From: JAWMQL01 sp033283165
Lineage (GTDB): Bacteria > Pseudomonadota > Gammaproteobacteria > Pseudomonadales > Halieaceae
DNA length: 64,000 nucleotides
Reading direction: 5' to 3'
NCBI GenBank assembly: GCA_033283165.1
Contig: JAWMQL010000001.1
Coordinates: 248,001-312,000 of the forward strand
Positions 26,282-35,004 of this stretch are shown piece by piece. The notes beneath the pieces were generated by a model. It ran no database searches. It saw nothing but the letters and a program-made list of their open reading frames with translations, and had not been told where the DNA came from. The number at the start of each line of letters is the position of its first letter. Within the stretch, counting starts at the first letter, position 1. Position numbers and translations under genes: made by a program.

Positions 26282-27439
26282 TCAATCGCTGTCGGTTGCG
26301 GCCTGCTTCTCCGCGGTCGTGTCCCAGCCATAGTCTTTGTAAAACGGGGCCAGCCGTTGCCGGATGGCCGCCGCCTCCAGGTGGTATTCACCCAGGCTGT
26401 ATTCGAACTTGCTGTGATGCTGCTTCTCCCGTTCCGCCCGCGCCTGCAGCCAGTCCTCGAACGCGGGGTCGATCTCGAGCCCCAGCCTCTGATAGACCTC
26501 CAGCACGGTTTCCTTCGGCGCCGTTGTCAGGTCGCGGTAGTCCACCACTATCTGCGGTGTGCCAGGGTGCCGCGCCAGCGCCGTCCGGGGATGCTCGAAA
26601 TGTTCGAAGGAAATCTCTGTCAGCAGGGCCAGGGAGGTGGCGTAGTCATCCTGCTTCCAGCCCTTGCCTTTCCAGGAACTTTCCACCAGTTTCAGGCAGC
26701 TGGGGATGCATTCCTCCGGGTTGCGCATCATGACCACGATGCGGGCATCCGGAAAAGTCTCCAGCAGCGATTCCACCCAGCCGCTCATCACGGGGTTCTT
26801 GGACAGGTGGATTCCACCACCGCCGTTCAGCAACAGCTGGCGCTTGACCAGCTCCCGGTAGTGATGCATCCAGCGCCGTCGCTTGCCCGGCATCTGGTCG
26901 AGGTGGAAAAAATCGACCACGTCCATCATCGGGATATCCAGTGACCACTGCTGGGAAACGAAAGCGGCCTGCAGTGCGAAGCAGTCTTCCTCCGCATTCC
27001 ACAGGCTCATGCTGTGCATGTGGCGGTAGGGGCCGTAGGTCTTGTCGTCCCAGGCCTGCAGGCGGTGCAGGAAAAAGCTTCCCAGCAGTTTCTGGTCCAC
27101 CCAGCCCAGGCCCCGGATCAGTTTCTTCTGCAGCAGGGACGGGAAGAACATTTCCCAGTACAGGAAGTAACTGAAGCGATCCCCGTCTGCCGAGAGCAGC
27201 CGGTGCATCAGGGTGGTGCCGCTGCGGGCGTGACCGATGATGAACACCGGCGCGGGCACCTGTTGCGACCAGAGACGGGGAAACAGCAGGTAATCCAGCA
27301 GGAAGCACAGGCTGTGAAAGGCGGTAACCAGCGGCGTCCACAGTAACAGGCGCAGCAACATACGGCGCCGGCCGGGCCAGTCCCGCAGGCTCCACACATG
27401 GCGCACCACCCGCCACCAGTAATCGATATCAAAGTACAT
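26282..27439 (-). CDS. Sulfotransferase-family protein
   Basis: A 385-residue protein with the PAPS 5'-phosphosulfate loop near residue 65 (PVFIIGHARSGTTLMHRLL) and a plausible 3'-phosphate segment further on (DARIVVMMRNPEECIPSCLK). The N-terminal 50 residues are rich in Trp, Arg and Leu (WWRVVRHVW, LWTPLVTAFHSLCFLLDYLL) and may contact the membrane. This belongs to the broad bacterial Sulfotransfer_3 group, often annotated next to lipid and steroid metabolism genes. The next gene downstream is an SDR and the divergent neighbour is a DUF1214-like protein. Sulfate acceptor unknown. Confidence 0.82.
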   Translation of the reverse strand: MYFDIDYWWRVVRHVWSLRDWPGRRRMLLRLLLWTPLVTAFHSLCFLLDYLLFPRLWSQQVPAPVFIIGHARSGTTLMHRLLSADGDRFSYFLYWEMFFPSLLQKKLIRGLGWVDQKLLGSFFLHRLQAWDDKTYGPYRHMHSMSLWNAEEDCFALQAAFVSQQWSLDIPMMDVVDFFHLDQMPGKRRRWMHHYRELVKRQLLLNGGGGIHLSKNPVMSGWVESLLETFPDARIVVMMRNPEECIPSCLKLVESSWKGKGWKQDDYATSLALLTEISFEHFEHPRTALARHPGTPQIVVDYRDLTTAPKETVLEVYQRLGLEIDPAFEDWLQARAEREKQHHSKFEYSLGEYHLEAAAIRQRLAPFYKDYGWDTTAEKQAATDSD

Positions 27440-27554
27440 ATTGCCAGACTATGCAGCTGCGAGATGCAGCGCAACGGCGGCGAGGGATTCCCGTTGGCTC
27501 GGTCCGTAGGTTTATACTCTAACGCGCAGTCTCACCCACATAACAGGAGTATTC

Positions 27555-28937
27555 ATGCCCGATAACGATACCGACGCGATCAGGGATTCCCTGCGCGGCG
27601 CCTTCGACGAGATGATCGCGAACCTGCAGTCCGCCAGGGATGCACTGGATACGCCGGCGCTGTACCCCGCCCCCGCGACTGAACGCAACCTGTCCGAGGG
27701 CTACCGTTACCTGCTGGGTTTCCTGATGGGCAGTATCGAGCGATCGCTGGCGGACCCACTCTATCCCCGCTTCCGCCGCGCCATCCAGCCCACCAATCGC
27801 AGCACCATCGACAACAGTGACGCGGTCTACCTGGCGGCAGAGATCGACGGCCGGCACAGCTATCGCATTCGCGGTCGCGCCGGTGACAGCCGCCACTGGC
27901 GCGGCGAGCCGCCGGTGGACGGCCCGCGGGCGCCACAGTACGTGATTTTTGAGCTGTCCAGCGGCTATGCCGGCGACTCGGGCAGCCTGCGTGAACTGAT
28001 GCCGGGCTCCCGGATCAATACCGCCACCCTGGACAGTTGCGCCCTGCAGGTGGACGCGGACGGCCGCTTCGAGATCCTGGTCGCGCCCTCGCGCCCGGAC
28101 GGCTATGAGGGTAATTTCCTGCTGAGCCGAAGGGAGAGTCACGGCAAGGACTATATCGGCCGCCACCTGACCTGCCGGGAACTGTTTCACGACTGGGCGC
28201 AGGAGGACCTGCTGGACCTGGAAATCCTGCGCATCGGTTGCGAGTTCGAGCCACGGCCGCCGCTGGACGCGTCCGGGGCGGAAGCCATGTTGCGCCGGGT
28301 GGGGGAATTGACCCGCAACCAGGTGCATTTCTGGAACGCCTTCTACACCGTGACCCTGGGTACCTACGGCAGCCAGGAGGGATCGCTGCAGGCGGCGCAG
28401 GGCCAGGGTGGCAACTTCATGCCGCTGAATGACATGAACCCGCCCAATGCGCTGGGAATCGCCACCGGCGGTGGTCAGAGCAGCAATATTTATTCCGGCG
28501 GGGTCTACCTGTTAGCGGATGATGAGGCGCTGCTGATCGAAATGTCAGTGCCGGTGGAGCCCCTGTTCATGGGCTTCCACCTCTCCAACCTGTGGGGCGA
28601 GTCGCTGGATTTTGAAAGTTACCAGTCCAGTCTCAACGGCCACAGCATGCGCCGCGATGCGGATGGCAAGTACCGCCTGGTGGTGGCTCACCGCGATCCC
28701 GGGGTGCCCAACTGGGTCGATACCAGCGGCTTGCCGCACGGCTTTACCACCTTGCGCTGGACTTACGAAAAACCGCCTCCCCAGGACCAGTGGCCGAGCC
28801 TGGCGGTGCGCAAACTGGCGCTGGACAGCGTGCGCCAACAGCTGCCGGCAGATACCCCAGAGGTCGGCGCGGAACAGCGGGCCGCGGCCATTGCCGTGCG
28901 CCATCGGCACGTTCAGCGACGCTATCGACAGTACTGA
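27555..28937 (+). CDS. Conserved protein with DUF1214-like C-terminal region
   Basis: A 460-residue protein without signal peptide or membrane segments. The N-terminal 100 residues are helical and acidic (SLRGAFDEMIANLQSARDAL). The C-terminal half contains GVYLLADDEALLIEM, the segment DPGVPNWVDTSGLPHG and then TTLRWTY, a pattern I associate with DUF1214 proteins. Function is not established for this family and I do not assign one. It is divergent from the sulfotransferase (115-base gap), a pairing seen in steroid-degrading and lipid-rich genomes as far as I recall; a common substrate is only a guess. Confidence 0.6.
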   Translation: MPDNDTDAIRDSLRGAFDEMIANLQSARDALDTPALYPAPATERNLSEGYRYLLGFLMGSIERSLADPLYPRFRRAIQPTNRSTIDNSDAVYLAAEIDGRHSYRIRGRAGDSRHWRGEPPVDGPRAPQYVIFELSSGYAGDSGSLRELMPGSRINTATLDSCALQVDADGRFEILVAPSRPDGYEGNFLLSRRESHGKDYIGRHLTCRELFHDWAQEDLLDLEILRIGCEFEPRPPLDASGAEAMLRRVGELTRNQVHFWNAFYTVTLGTYGSQEGSLQAAQGQGGNFMPLNDMNPPNALGIATGGGQSSNIYSGGVYLLADDEALLIEMSVPVEPLFMGFHLSNLWGESLDFESYQSSLNGHSMRRDADGKYRLVVAHRDPGVPNWVDTSGLPHGFTTLRWTYEKPPPQDQWPSLAVRKLALDSVRQQLPADTPEVGAEQRAAAIAVRHRHVQRRYRQY

Positions 28938-28971
28938 TTGTCATCAGCCGGGCAACCGTGCCCGGCCCGAG

Positions 28972-29964
28972 TCAGTCAGCGGACTGCAGCAGTGGCGCCA
29001 GCACCTGGTCTGTGTACAGTTCCAGGCAGCGCCAGGCGCGGTCCAGGGGCATGCCGCCCACCAGGGGGTGAATCACGCCGAAGAAGTCTTCCTGATCGCG
29101 ATGGCGCTGCAGGCACTCGGCCGGAGTGATGATCTCGTAGCGTTTTTCCGCCCGCAGTTCGGCAACCGAACGGGCACTGAATTCCAGTGGCCGGTTCACG
29201 CCCGCCGTGCGCCAGCGGTTGTATTCCAGCGTTTCGGTCAGGAAGTACTGGCCCAGTTCATTCCAGGCGTGGTCCGGGTCCTCGTCCAGGAACAGCACCG
29301 AGAAATCCGCCGGCGGCGCGTGGCAGAAGCCCTCCGTGCCATGGGCGGCCAGTTGCTCCTGGTAATAGGTTTCCAGCTCCGGGTCCCGGCTGGGCGGGGC
29401 GAAGGGCAGGCCCAGGCGTGCAGCCCGGCGTGCGGCTGGCCGGCTCATGCCGCCGACCAGGAAGGTCGGGTGCGGGCGGCTGAAGGGTTTGGGCGTGACA
29501 TTGACCAGCTGGCCGCGATATTCGAAGGGTTCGTCCCGCCAGGCCAGGAGCAGGGTCTCCAGCACGTGGTCCATCCACTGGCCCCGTGTCGAGTAGGGCT
29601 TGTCTGTCACGTGGTATTCGATTTCCCGGTATCCCATGCCGGCGATAAAACTGAACCGTCCGCGGCTCAGCAGGTCGATCACGGCGATGTCCTCGGCCAG
29701 TCGGATCGGGTCATACAGGGCCACGAGCAGGGCCATCACGGTGATATCACAGCGCTCGGTCCGTGCGGCGATCGCGGCGGCCATGGTCAGCGGCGACGGC
29801 AGCCAGCCGTTTGCCGCGACATGGTGTTCCTCGAGGTTGACGCTGGTAAAACCCGCACGGTCGGCGAAGGCCGCCATTTCGATGGCCTCCCGGTAGCGCT
29901 CACTGCGCTGCGCGGGGTCCTGCTCGGCGCCGGTCAGGTTCAGTCGCAGGTTGGCGCTGATCAC
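28972..29964 (-). CDS. LLM class flavin-dependent oxidoreductase
   Basis: A 330-residue luciferase-like protein: GFTSVNLEEHHVAANGWLPSP, RCDITVMALLVALYDPIRLAED, RGRFSFIAGMGYREIEY and PHPTFLVGGMSRPAARRAA. The start is GTG 29964 (VISANLRLNLTG), where GTGA overlaps the upstream stop codon by four bases, indicating coupling to the AbgT transporter gene; the longer frame starts inside that gene and has no homology before this point. It is the second luciferase-like enzyme in the window, unrelated in subgroup to that at 20220. It may act on the compound carried by the transporter. Confidence 0.86.
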   Translation of the reverse strand: MISANLRLNLTGAEQDPAQRSERYREAIEMAAFADRAGFTSVNLEEHHVAANGWLPSPLTMAAAIAARTERCDITVMALLVALYDPIRLAEDIAVIDLLSRGRFSFIAGMGYREIEYHVTDKPYSTRGQWMDHVLETLLLAWRDEPFEYRGQLVNVTPKPFSRPHPTFLVGGMSRPAARRAARLGLPFAPPSRDPELETYYQEQLAAHGTEGFCHAPPADFSVLFLDEDPDHAWNELGQYFLTETLEYNRWRTAGVNRPLEFSARSVAELRAEKRYEIITPAECLQRHRDQEDFFGVIHPLVGGMPLDRAWRCLELYTDQVLAPLLQSAD

Positions 29965-31502
29965 GGGTAGCTGTAGCTCGCCTGCAGGCCCAGCGGTAAG
30001 CCGAGTTGCCAGTACAACAGCAGGAAAATCGTCCACAGGGTGATGAAGGTTACGGTATAGGGCAACATCAGCGCGGTCACCGTGCCGATTCCGGTGGTCC
30101 GGATGTAGCGCTGGCAGTACACCACGACCAGCGGGAAATAGGGCATCAATGGCGTGATGATATTGGTGGTGGAGTCACCCACCCGGTAGGCTGCCTGGGT
30201 AAGGTCGGGGGAAATGCCCAGTTCCATCAACATGGGGACGAAGATCGGGGCCAGCAGGGCCCACTTGGCCGAGGCCGATCCCACAAATAAATTCAACAGG
30301 CCGGTGATGATCACGATCCCGGTGATGGTCAGCGGCCCCGGCAGACCCATGGCCTTCAGCAGCTCAGCCCCCTCCAGCGCCATCAGCACCCCCAGGTTGG
30401 ACTGGCCGAAGGCGTAAATGAACTGGGCGATGAAAAACATGATGACCAGGTAGTAAGCCATGGAGTGCATGGCCTTGGTCATGCCCTCGATGATGTCGCG
30501 GGAACTGGACACCGTGCCGGCGGCAACGCCGTAGACGGTGCCCGGCAGCAGGAACAGGGCGAAAATCAACGGCACGATGGAGGCCATCAGTGGCGCTCGC
30601 AGTTCGGTGAGTGAGCCGCCCGGGCCGCGCCAGGCCGAGCTCTCCGGCCAGGCAGTCACCACCAAGACCGCGATACCGGCGAGCATGGCCCAGAGGGCCG
30701 CCCGCAGGCCGCGGCGCTCTTCTGTTGCCAGCGGCTCCATGGTGGGCAGGTCCTGGAGATTCTCGTCCAGTTTCGCGCCCGCCAGGCGCGGCTCCACCAC
30801 CCGGTCGGTGATAAACCAGCCCAGGGTGATGATGACCAGCGATGAGGAAGCGGTAAAAAAGAAATTATTGAGCGGGTTCAGGGTGATCTCCGGGTCCAGA
30901 ATCTGCGCTCCAGACTGGGTGATGCCCTGCAGCATCGGGTCGATGGCGGCAGGTATGAAATTGGCGGAGAAGCCACCGGAGACCCCGGCAAACGCGGCCG
31001 CGATGCCGGCCAGCGGGTGGCGCCCCGCGGCGTAGAAAATCACCCCACCAATGGGAATCACCAGTACGTAGCCTGCGTCCGCGGCCGTGTGGCTGACGAT
31101 GCCCACCACGATGATCATCGGGGTCAGCAGCCAGCGCGCGGTGACGCTCATCATGGCTCGCAGGCCCGCGTTGATAAAGCCCGTGTGCTCGGCCACCCCG
31201 ATACCCAGCATCGCCACCAGGACCACGCCGATCGGGTGGAAGTGGGCGAAGTTTTTCACCATGCTGGAAAAAAACGCGGCGAGGGACTCCCCCGAGAGCT
31301 GGTTGACCACCACCAGCTGTTCGCCCGATCGGGGGTCGACCAGGTCATAGTTGCCGTAAGACAGCAGCCAGGACAACAGCCACACGATGCCGAGCAGGGC
31401 AATGAACAGGACAGCGGGATCCGGCAGGCGATTGCCGATGCGTTCGACAGCCGCCAGGGCCCGGGTGGTAAAGCCCTCGCGGGCCGGCGTGGGTTCGGAC
31501 AT
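29961..31502 (-). CDS. AbgT-family transporter
   Basis: A polytopic membrane protein of 513 residues. The N-terminal RIGNRLPDPAVLFIALLGIVW, followed by VDPRSGEQLVVVNQLSG, FAHFHPIGVVLVAMLGIG and AEHTGFINAGLRAMM, is characteristic of the AbgT/MtrF family. The C-terminal half has VGDSTTNIITPLMPYFPLVV, the substrate-pore region. Characterised members import p-aminobenzoyl-glutamate or export sulfonamides. Translationally coupled to the luciferase-like gene. The real substrate here is unknown. Divergent from the small membrane protein at 31641. Confidence 0.92.
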   Translation of the reverse strand: MSEPTPAREGFTTRALAAVERIGNRLPDPAVLFIALLGIVWLLSWLLSYGNYDLVDPRSGEQLVVVNQLSGESLAAFFSSMVKNFAHFHPIGVVLVAMLGIGVAEHTGFINAGLRAMMSVTARWLLTPMIIVVGIVSHTAADAGYVLVIPIGGVIFYAAGRHPLAGIAAAFAGVSGGFSANFIPAAIDPMLQGITQSGAQILDPEITLNPLNNFFFTASSSLVIITLGWFITDRVVEPRLAGAKLDENLQDLPTMEPLATEERRGLRAALWAMLAGIAVLVVTAWPESSAWRGPGGSLTELRAPLMASIVPLIFALFLLPGTVYGVAAGTVSSSRDIIEGMTKAMHSMAYYLVIMFFIAQFIYAFGQSNLGVLMALEGAELLKAMGLPGPLTITGIVIITGLLNLFVGSASAKWALLAPIFVPMLMELGISPDLTQAAYRVGDSTTNIITPLMPYFPLVVVYCQRYIRTTGIGTVTALMLPYTVTFITLWTIFLLLYWQLGLPLGLQASYSYP

Positions 31503-31640
31503 TCGAAAGTGCCTCGTTGTTTCGGGCTAGTCTACTGGCGTATACGGGGCATAACAAATGGCCGAGGCCGGGACTGTACATGTATTCGATTTCCGCTAAC
31601 CTTAGGCGGACAATTGCGATAACAACTTCGGGGATAACGC

Positions 31641-32183
31641 TTGACCCAGCACGAGTACGTGTTTGTCGCGGTGTCGATTATTCTCGGCCTCGCGATCGCA
31701 CGCCTGCTGCAGGCAGCGGGCATCCTGATCAGGGTGAGTCGACGGGTCCGCTTTCACTGGGCGAGCGCGATCTGGGCCCTGTGCGTGATGGCCTACGCCC
31801 TGCAGTTCTGGTGGGTGGGCTGGGGCCTGCGGGAAATCGAGTCCTGGAGCTTTGTCGACTTCCTGATCCTGATTTTTGGCGCGATCTGCGTTTTTTTTGC
31901 CGCGGAAATGTCCCTGCCCGGAGATGAGGGCTCCGGGGGTGCCGACATGCTGCTGCACAGCCAGGAAATGGGGCGCCTGTCCGCGCTGTCCATGCTGGTC
32001 TACTTCCTGGTGGGACCCTACGTGAACCTGGTGATGTACCACAACCCCGTGCTGGCAGCCCTTATAGTGCCCGCGATAGGGGTGGTGATTACCGGCCTGA
32101 TGGTACTGCGCTCATCCTGGTTCGAGACCCTGATGCCGCTGTTTGCCCTGTATTCGATTATCATTCTTTACCTCACGGCCTGA
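31641..32183 (+). CDS. Small integral membrane protein of unknown function
   Basis: A 180-residue protein with about five hydrophobic segments: VFVAVSIILGLAIARLLQAAG, ASAIWALCVMAYALQFWWVG, FLILIFGAICVFFAA, LSMLVYFLVGPYVNLVM and AALIVPAIGVVITGLMVLRS. I do not recognise it. A TTG at 31641 is the probable start because the first helix begins at residue 7. It lies directly ahead of an SDR (10 bases), so the two are probably co-transcribed, and is divergent from the AbgT gene. Confidence 0.7.
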   Translation: MTQHEYVFVAVSIILGLAIARLLQAAGILIRVSRRVRFHWASAIWALCVMAYALQFWWVGWGLREIESWSFVDFLILIFGAICVFFAAEMSLPGDEGSGGADMLLHSQEMGRLSALSMLVYFLVGPYVNLVMYHNPVLAALIVPAIGVVITGLMVLRSSWFETLMPLFALYSIIILYLTA

Positions 32184-32192
32184 GATGCTCCC

Positions 32193-32930
32193 ATGACCCC
32201 CAAGACAGTCCTGATCACCGGTGCGTCGCGCGGCCTGGGTGCAAGCATGGCGCGCCGGTTCGCGGAACGGGGTTACCGCCTGGCACTGACGGCGCGCCGG
32301 GCGGCGGATCTCGAGGCACTGGCGGCCGAGCTCCGTGACCGGGCGGCGGAGGTGGTGGTGCGGGAACTCGATGTAACCGACTTCGACCGCGTCGCCGGGG
32401 TGATCGGTGAATGTGCCGCGGTCCTGGGGGGCATCGATATCGTGGTGGTCAATGCCGGCGTTGCGACACCTACACCCGCGGGCCGGACGGAACTGGATGC
32501 GCTGTACGCCGTGATCGAGGTCAACCTCAAGGGCGCCATCGCCACCTCGGAGGCGGCTATCCGGCTGTTCCGGGAGCAGGGCCATGGTCAGCTGGTAGGC
32601 ATCACCTCGGTAGCCGCGGTGCGCGGACTGAAGTCAAACAGCGCCTACTGCGCCTCCAAGGCCGGCTTTCACGCCTACCTGGATTCCCTGCGATGTGACA
32701 GCTTCGGCGACGGCATCGTCATCACCGAGCTGGCACCGGGTTATATCGATACGGATCTCAACAGACACCTGCCGAGCCGCCCATTTGTTATCGATGCCGA
32801 ACGGGGTGGCGAGATCATGGTGAAACTGGTCGAGAAACAGCGGGCGTTCAGCTTTGTGCCGCCCTGGCCATGGAGCCTGCTGGGACGGGTGATCAGGATA
32901 CTGCCGCTGGGGATAATGCGAAAATTCTAG
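32193..32930 (+). CDS. Short-chain dehydrogenase/reductase
   Basis: A 245-residue SDR: TGASRGLG near the start, DIVVVNAGVATPTP, catalytic Ser in ITSVAAVRGLKSN and the dyad YCASK, then ELAPGYIDTDLNRHLP. The basic residues after strand 2 (LTARRAADLE) suit NADP. The C-terminus (VPPWPWSLLGRVIRILPLG) is hydrophobic and may associate with the membrane, as in SDRs acting on lipids. Follows the membrane protein gene and is convergent with the thiolase. Substrate unknown. Confidence 0.87.
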   Translation: MTPKTVLITGASRGLGASMARRFAERGYRLALTARRAADLEALAAELRDRAAEVVVRELDVTDFDRVAGVIGECAAVLGGIDIVVVNAGVATPTPAGRTELDALYAVIEVNLKGAIATSEAAIRLFREQGHGQLVGITSVAAVRGLKSNSAYCASKAGFHAYLDSLRCDSFGDGIVITELAPGYIDTDLNRHLPSRPFVIDAERGGEIMVKLVEKQRAFSFVPPWPWSLLGRVIRILPLGIMRKF

Positions 32931-32975
32931 CCGCGAGGGGCCGGCCCGGGAGGGGCCGGCCACTGACATGGCTAA

Positions 32976-34214
32976 TCAGATGCGCTCGATGATGATGGCC
33001 GGAGCCTGGCCGCCGCCCGCACACATGGTAATCAGCCCGTAGCGGCCATCGCGGCGTTCCAGTTCGTCCAGGCAGGTACCGATCAGCATGGCGCCGGTGG
33101 CCCCGATGGGATGGCCCAGGGCCATGGCGCCACCGTTGACGTTGACCTTGTCGCGATCGAGTTTCAGGTCGCGGATGAACTTTTCCGCCACCACGGCGAA
33201 GGCCTCGTTGATTTCGAACAGGTCGATGTCATCCAGGTTGAGGCCGGCCTTGGCCAGCACTTTCTGCGCCGCGGGCACCGGTGCGTTCAGCATCAGGGTG
33301 GGGCAATCGCCCATGTTGGCCATGGCCACCACCCGCGCCCGCGGGGTCAGGCCGTTGGCCTGGGCGTACTCCTTTGATGCCAGCAACAGCGCTGCTGCGC
33401 CATCCACCACGCCCGAGGAATTGCCCGCGTGGTGCACGTGCTGGATTTCCACGCCCGGGTACTTCTGCAGGATCAGGGCGCGGTAGGTGGTGCCGGCCTC
33501 GTCCAGCGGGTAGTCCGCCAGCGCTTCGAAGGACGGTTTCAACTCTGCCAGTCCTTCCAGGGTGGTGCCCGGGCGGGGGAACTCCTCCCGGTCCAGGGCC
33601 AGGCTGCCGTCGGTGCTGTAGACCGGCACCAGGCTCCGGTCGAAGTGTCCGTTTTCGATCGCGTGTGCCGCGCGTTTCTGGCTTTCCAGCGCCAGCGCGT
33701 CCAGTGCCGCGCGGTCGATGCCCTCCAGGGTGGCTATGGTATCGGCGCAAACGCCCTGGTTGGTCTGCGGGTGTATCGCGCGCAGGGCCTCGTTGCCGTT
33801 ATCGATAAAGGGGGTGTTGGGGGGAACCGGCATATCGCCGTAACAGGACATCATCTCGGCACCGCCCGCGACCACCAGGTCCTCCATGCCGGACAGGATG
33901 TTCATGGCCGCCAGGTTGGTCGCCGTAATACCCGAGCCGCAGAAACGGTCCAGGGTGACGCCCGAGGAGCGAATGTCATATCCCGCTTCCAGCGCCGCCA
34001 TACGGGCCAGGTCGCCGGACTGCTTGCCGACCTGGGCGCTGGTGCCAAAAATCACGTCGCCCACGTCGGCGGTGTCGATACCGTTACGCTCAACGATGGC
34101 CTTGAGCACGGTGGCACCCAGGTGTTGCGGGTGTTGTTCGGCCAGGGCGCCCTTGCCCTTTTTGCCGATGCCGCGGGGTGTGCGGCAGGCGTCAATAATC
34201 CAGGCTTCAGTCAT
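32976..34214 (-). CDS. Acetyl-CoA acyltransferase (thiolase)
   Basis: A degradative-type thiolase of 412 residues. Catalytic residues are visible: nucleophilic Cys in LDRFCGSGITATN, His in ALGHPIGATGAML and the second Cys in MCAGGGQAPA. The start is ATG 34214 (MTEAWIIDACRTP), with AAGGAG upstream. It lies 10 bases after the crotonase stop in an operon phosphotransferase-crotonase-thiolase. It cleaves 3-ketoacyl-CoA; chain specificity is not readable. Confidence 0.93.
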   Translation of the reverse strand: MTEAWIIDACRTPRGIGKKGKGALAEQHPQHLGATVLKAIVERNGIDTADVGDVIFGTSAQVGKQSGDLARMAALEAGYDIRSSGVTLDRFCGSGITATNLAAMNILSGMEDLVVAGGAEMMSCYGDMPVPPNTPFIDNGNEALRAIHPQTNQGVCADTIATLEGIDRAALDALALESQKRAAHAIENGHFDRSLVPVYSTDGSLALDREEFPRPGTTLEGLAELKPSFEALADYPLDEAGTTYRALILQKYPGVEIQHVHHAGNSSGVVDGAAALLLASKEYAQANGLTPRARVVAMANMGDCPTLMLNAPVPAAQKVLAKAGLNLDDIDLFEINEAFAVVAEKFIRDLKLDRDKVNVNGGAMALGHPIGATGAMLIGTCLDELERRDGRYGLITMCAGGGQAPAIIIERI

Positions 34215-34224
34215 GGTGTTCTCC

Positions 34225-34989
34225 TTACTTTCCTTTCCATTGGGGTGCGCGTTTCTCGGCAAAGGCAGTGGCGCCCTCGACTGCGTCTTCCGAGGTCAGC
34301 ACCGGCAGCGTGATTTCGTTCTGCTTTTCGAACATCACGTCCGAGGTCCAGTCGTGGGCCGAGGATACCGCTTTCAGGCTGGCGGCGACGGCCAGGGGAC
34401 CATTGGCGGCGATGGTATCGGCCAGCTTGCGCGCCTCCTCAAGGGCGGCACCTTGTTCGGCCACACGGTTGATCAGGCCCAGTTCGTAGGCCCGCCGGGC
34501 ACTGATGAAGTCGCCGGTCAGGGCCAGTTCCATGGCGATGCGGGAGGGGATTTGCTTGGGCAGTTTGACCAGCCCCCCCGCGGCGGCGGCCAGGCCGCGC
34601 TTCACCTCGGGTATCCCGAACATGGCGTTATCGGCGGCAACGATCAGGTCGCAGCTGATAGCCAGCTCCAGGCCGCCCGCCAGCGCATAGCCTTCCACCG
34701 CGGCGATGACGGGCTTTTTGGTGCGGTGCTCGGTCATGCCGCCGAGTCCGCGGCCCTCGATAACGGGTAACTCGCCGGTGACGAACGCTTTCAGGTCCAT
34801 CCCGGCGCAGAAGGAACCACCGGCGCCGGTCAACACCGCGACCCGCAGGTCGTCGTTACTGTCCAGTTCGTCCAGGGCGGCCGACAGCTTCTTCGCCAGG
34901 GCCAGGTTGATGGCATTTTTCGCCTCGGGACGGTTCAGGGTGATGGTGAGTACGCCGCCCTCGGCGCTGGTCAATACCTCGTCTGACAT
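34225..34989 (-). CDS. Enoyl-CoA hydratase/isomerase (crotonase family)
   Basis: A 254-residue crotonase. Oxyanion-hole strands are GAGGSFCAGMDLKAFV and EGYALAGGLELAISCDLIVAA, followed by MFGIPEVKRGLAAAAGGLVKLP and the C-terminal AEKRAPQWKGK typical of hydratases. The position that normally carries Glu in the second loop (GIPEVKRG) holds a Glu, whereas the first is in LELA; hydratase activity is plausible. Lies between the APH-like kinase and the thiolase, with short gaps. Confidence 0.92.
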   Translation of the reverse strand: MSDEVLTSAEGGVLTITLNRPEAKNAINLALAKKLSAALDELDSNDDLRVAVLTGAGGSFCAGMDLKAFVTGELPVIEGRGLGGMTEHRTKKPVIAAVEGYALAGGLELAISCDLIVAADNAMFGIPEVKRGLAAAAGGLVKLPKQIPSRIAMELALTGDFISARRAYELGLINRVAEQGAALEEARKLADTIAANGPLAVAASLKAVSSAHDWTSDVMFEKQNEITLPVLTSEDAVEGATAFAEKRAPQWKGK

Positions 34990-35004
34990 GAGTCTCTCCT
35001 GTAT

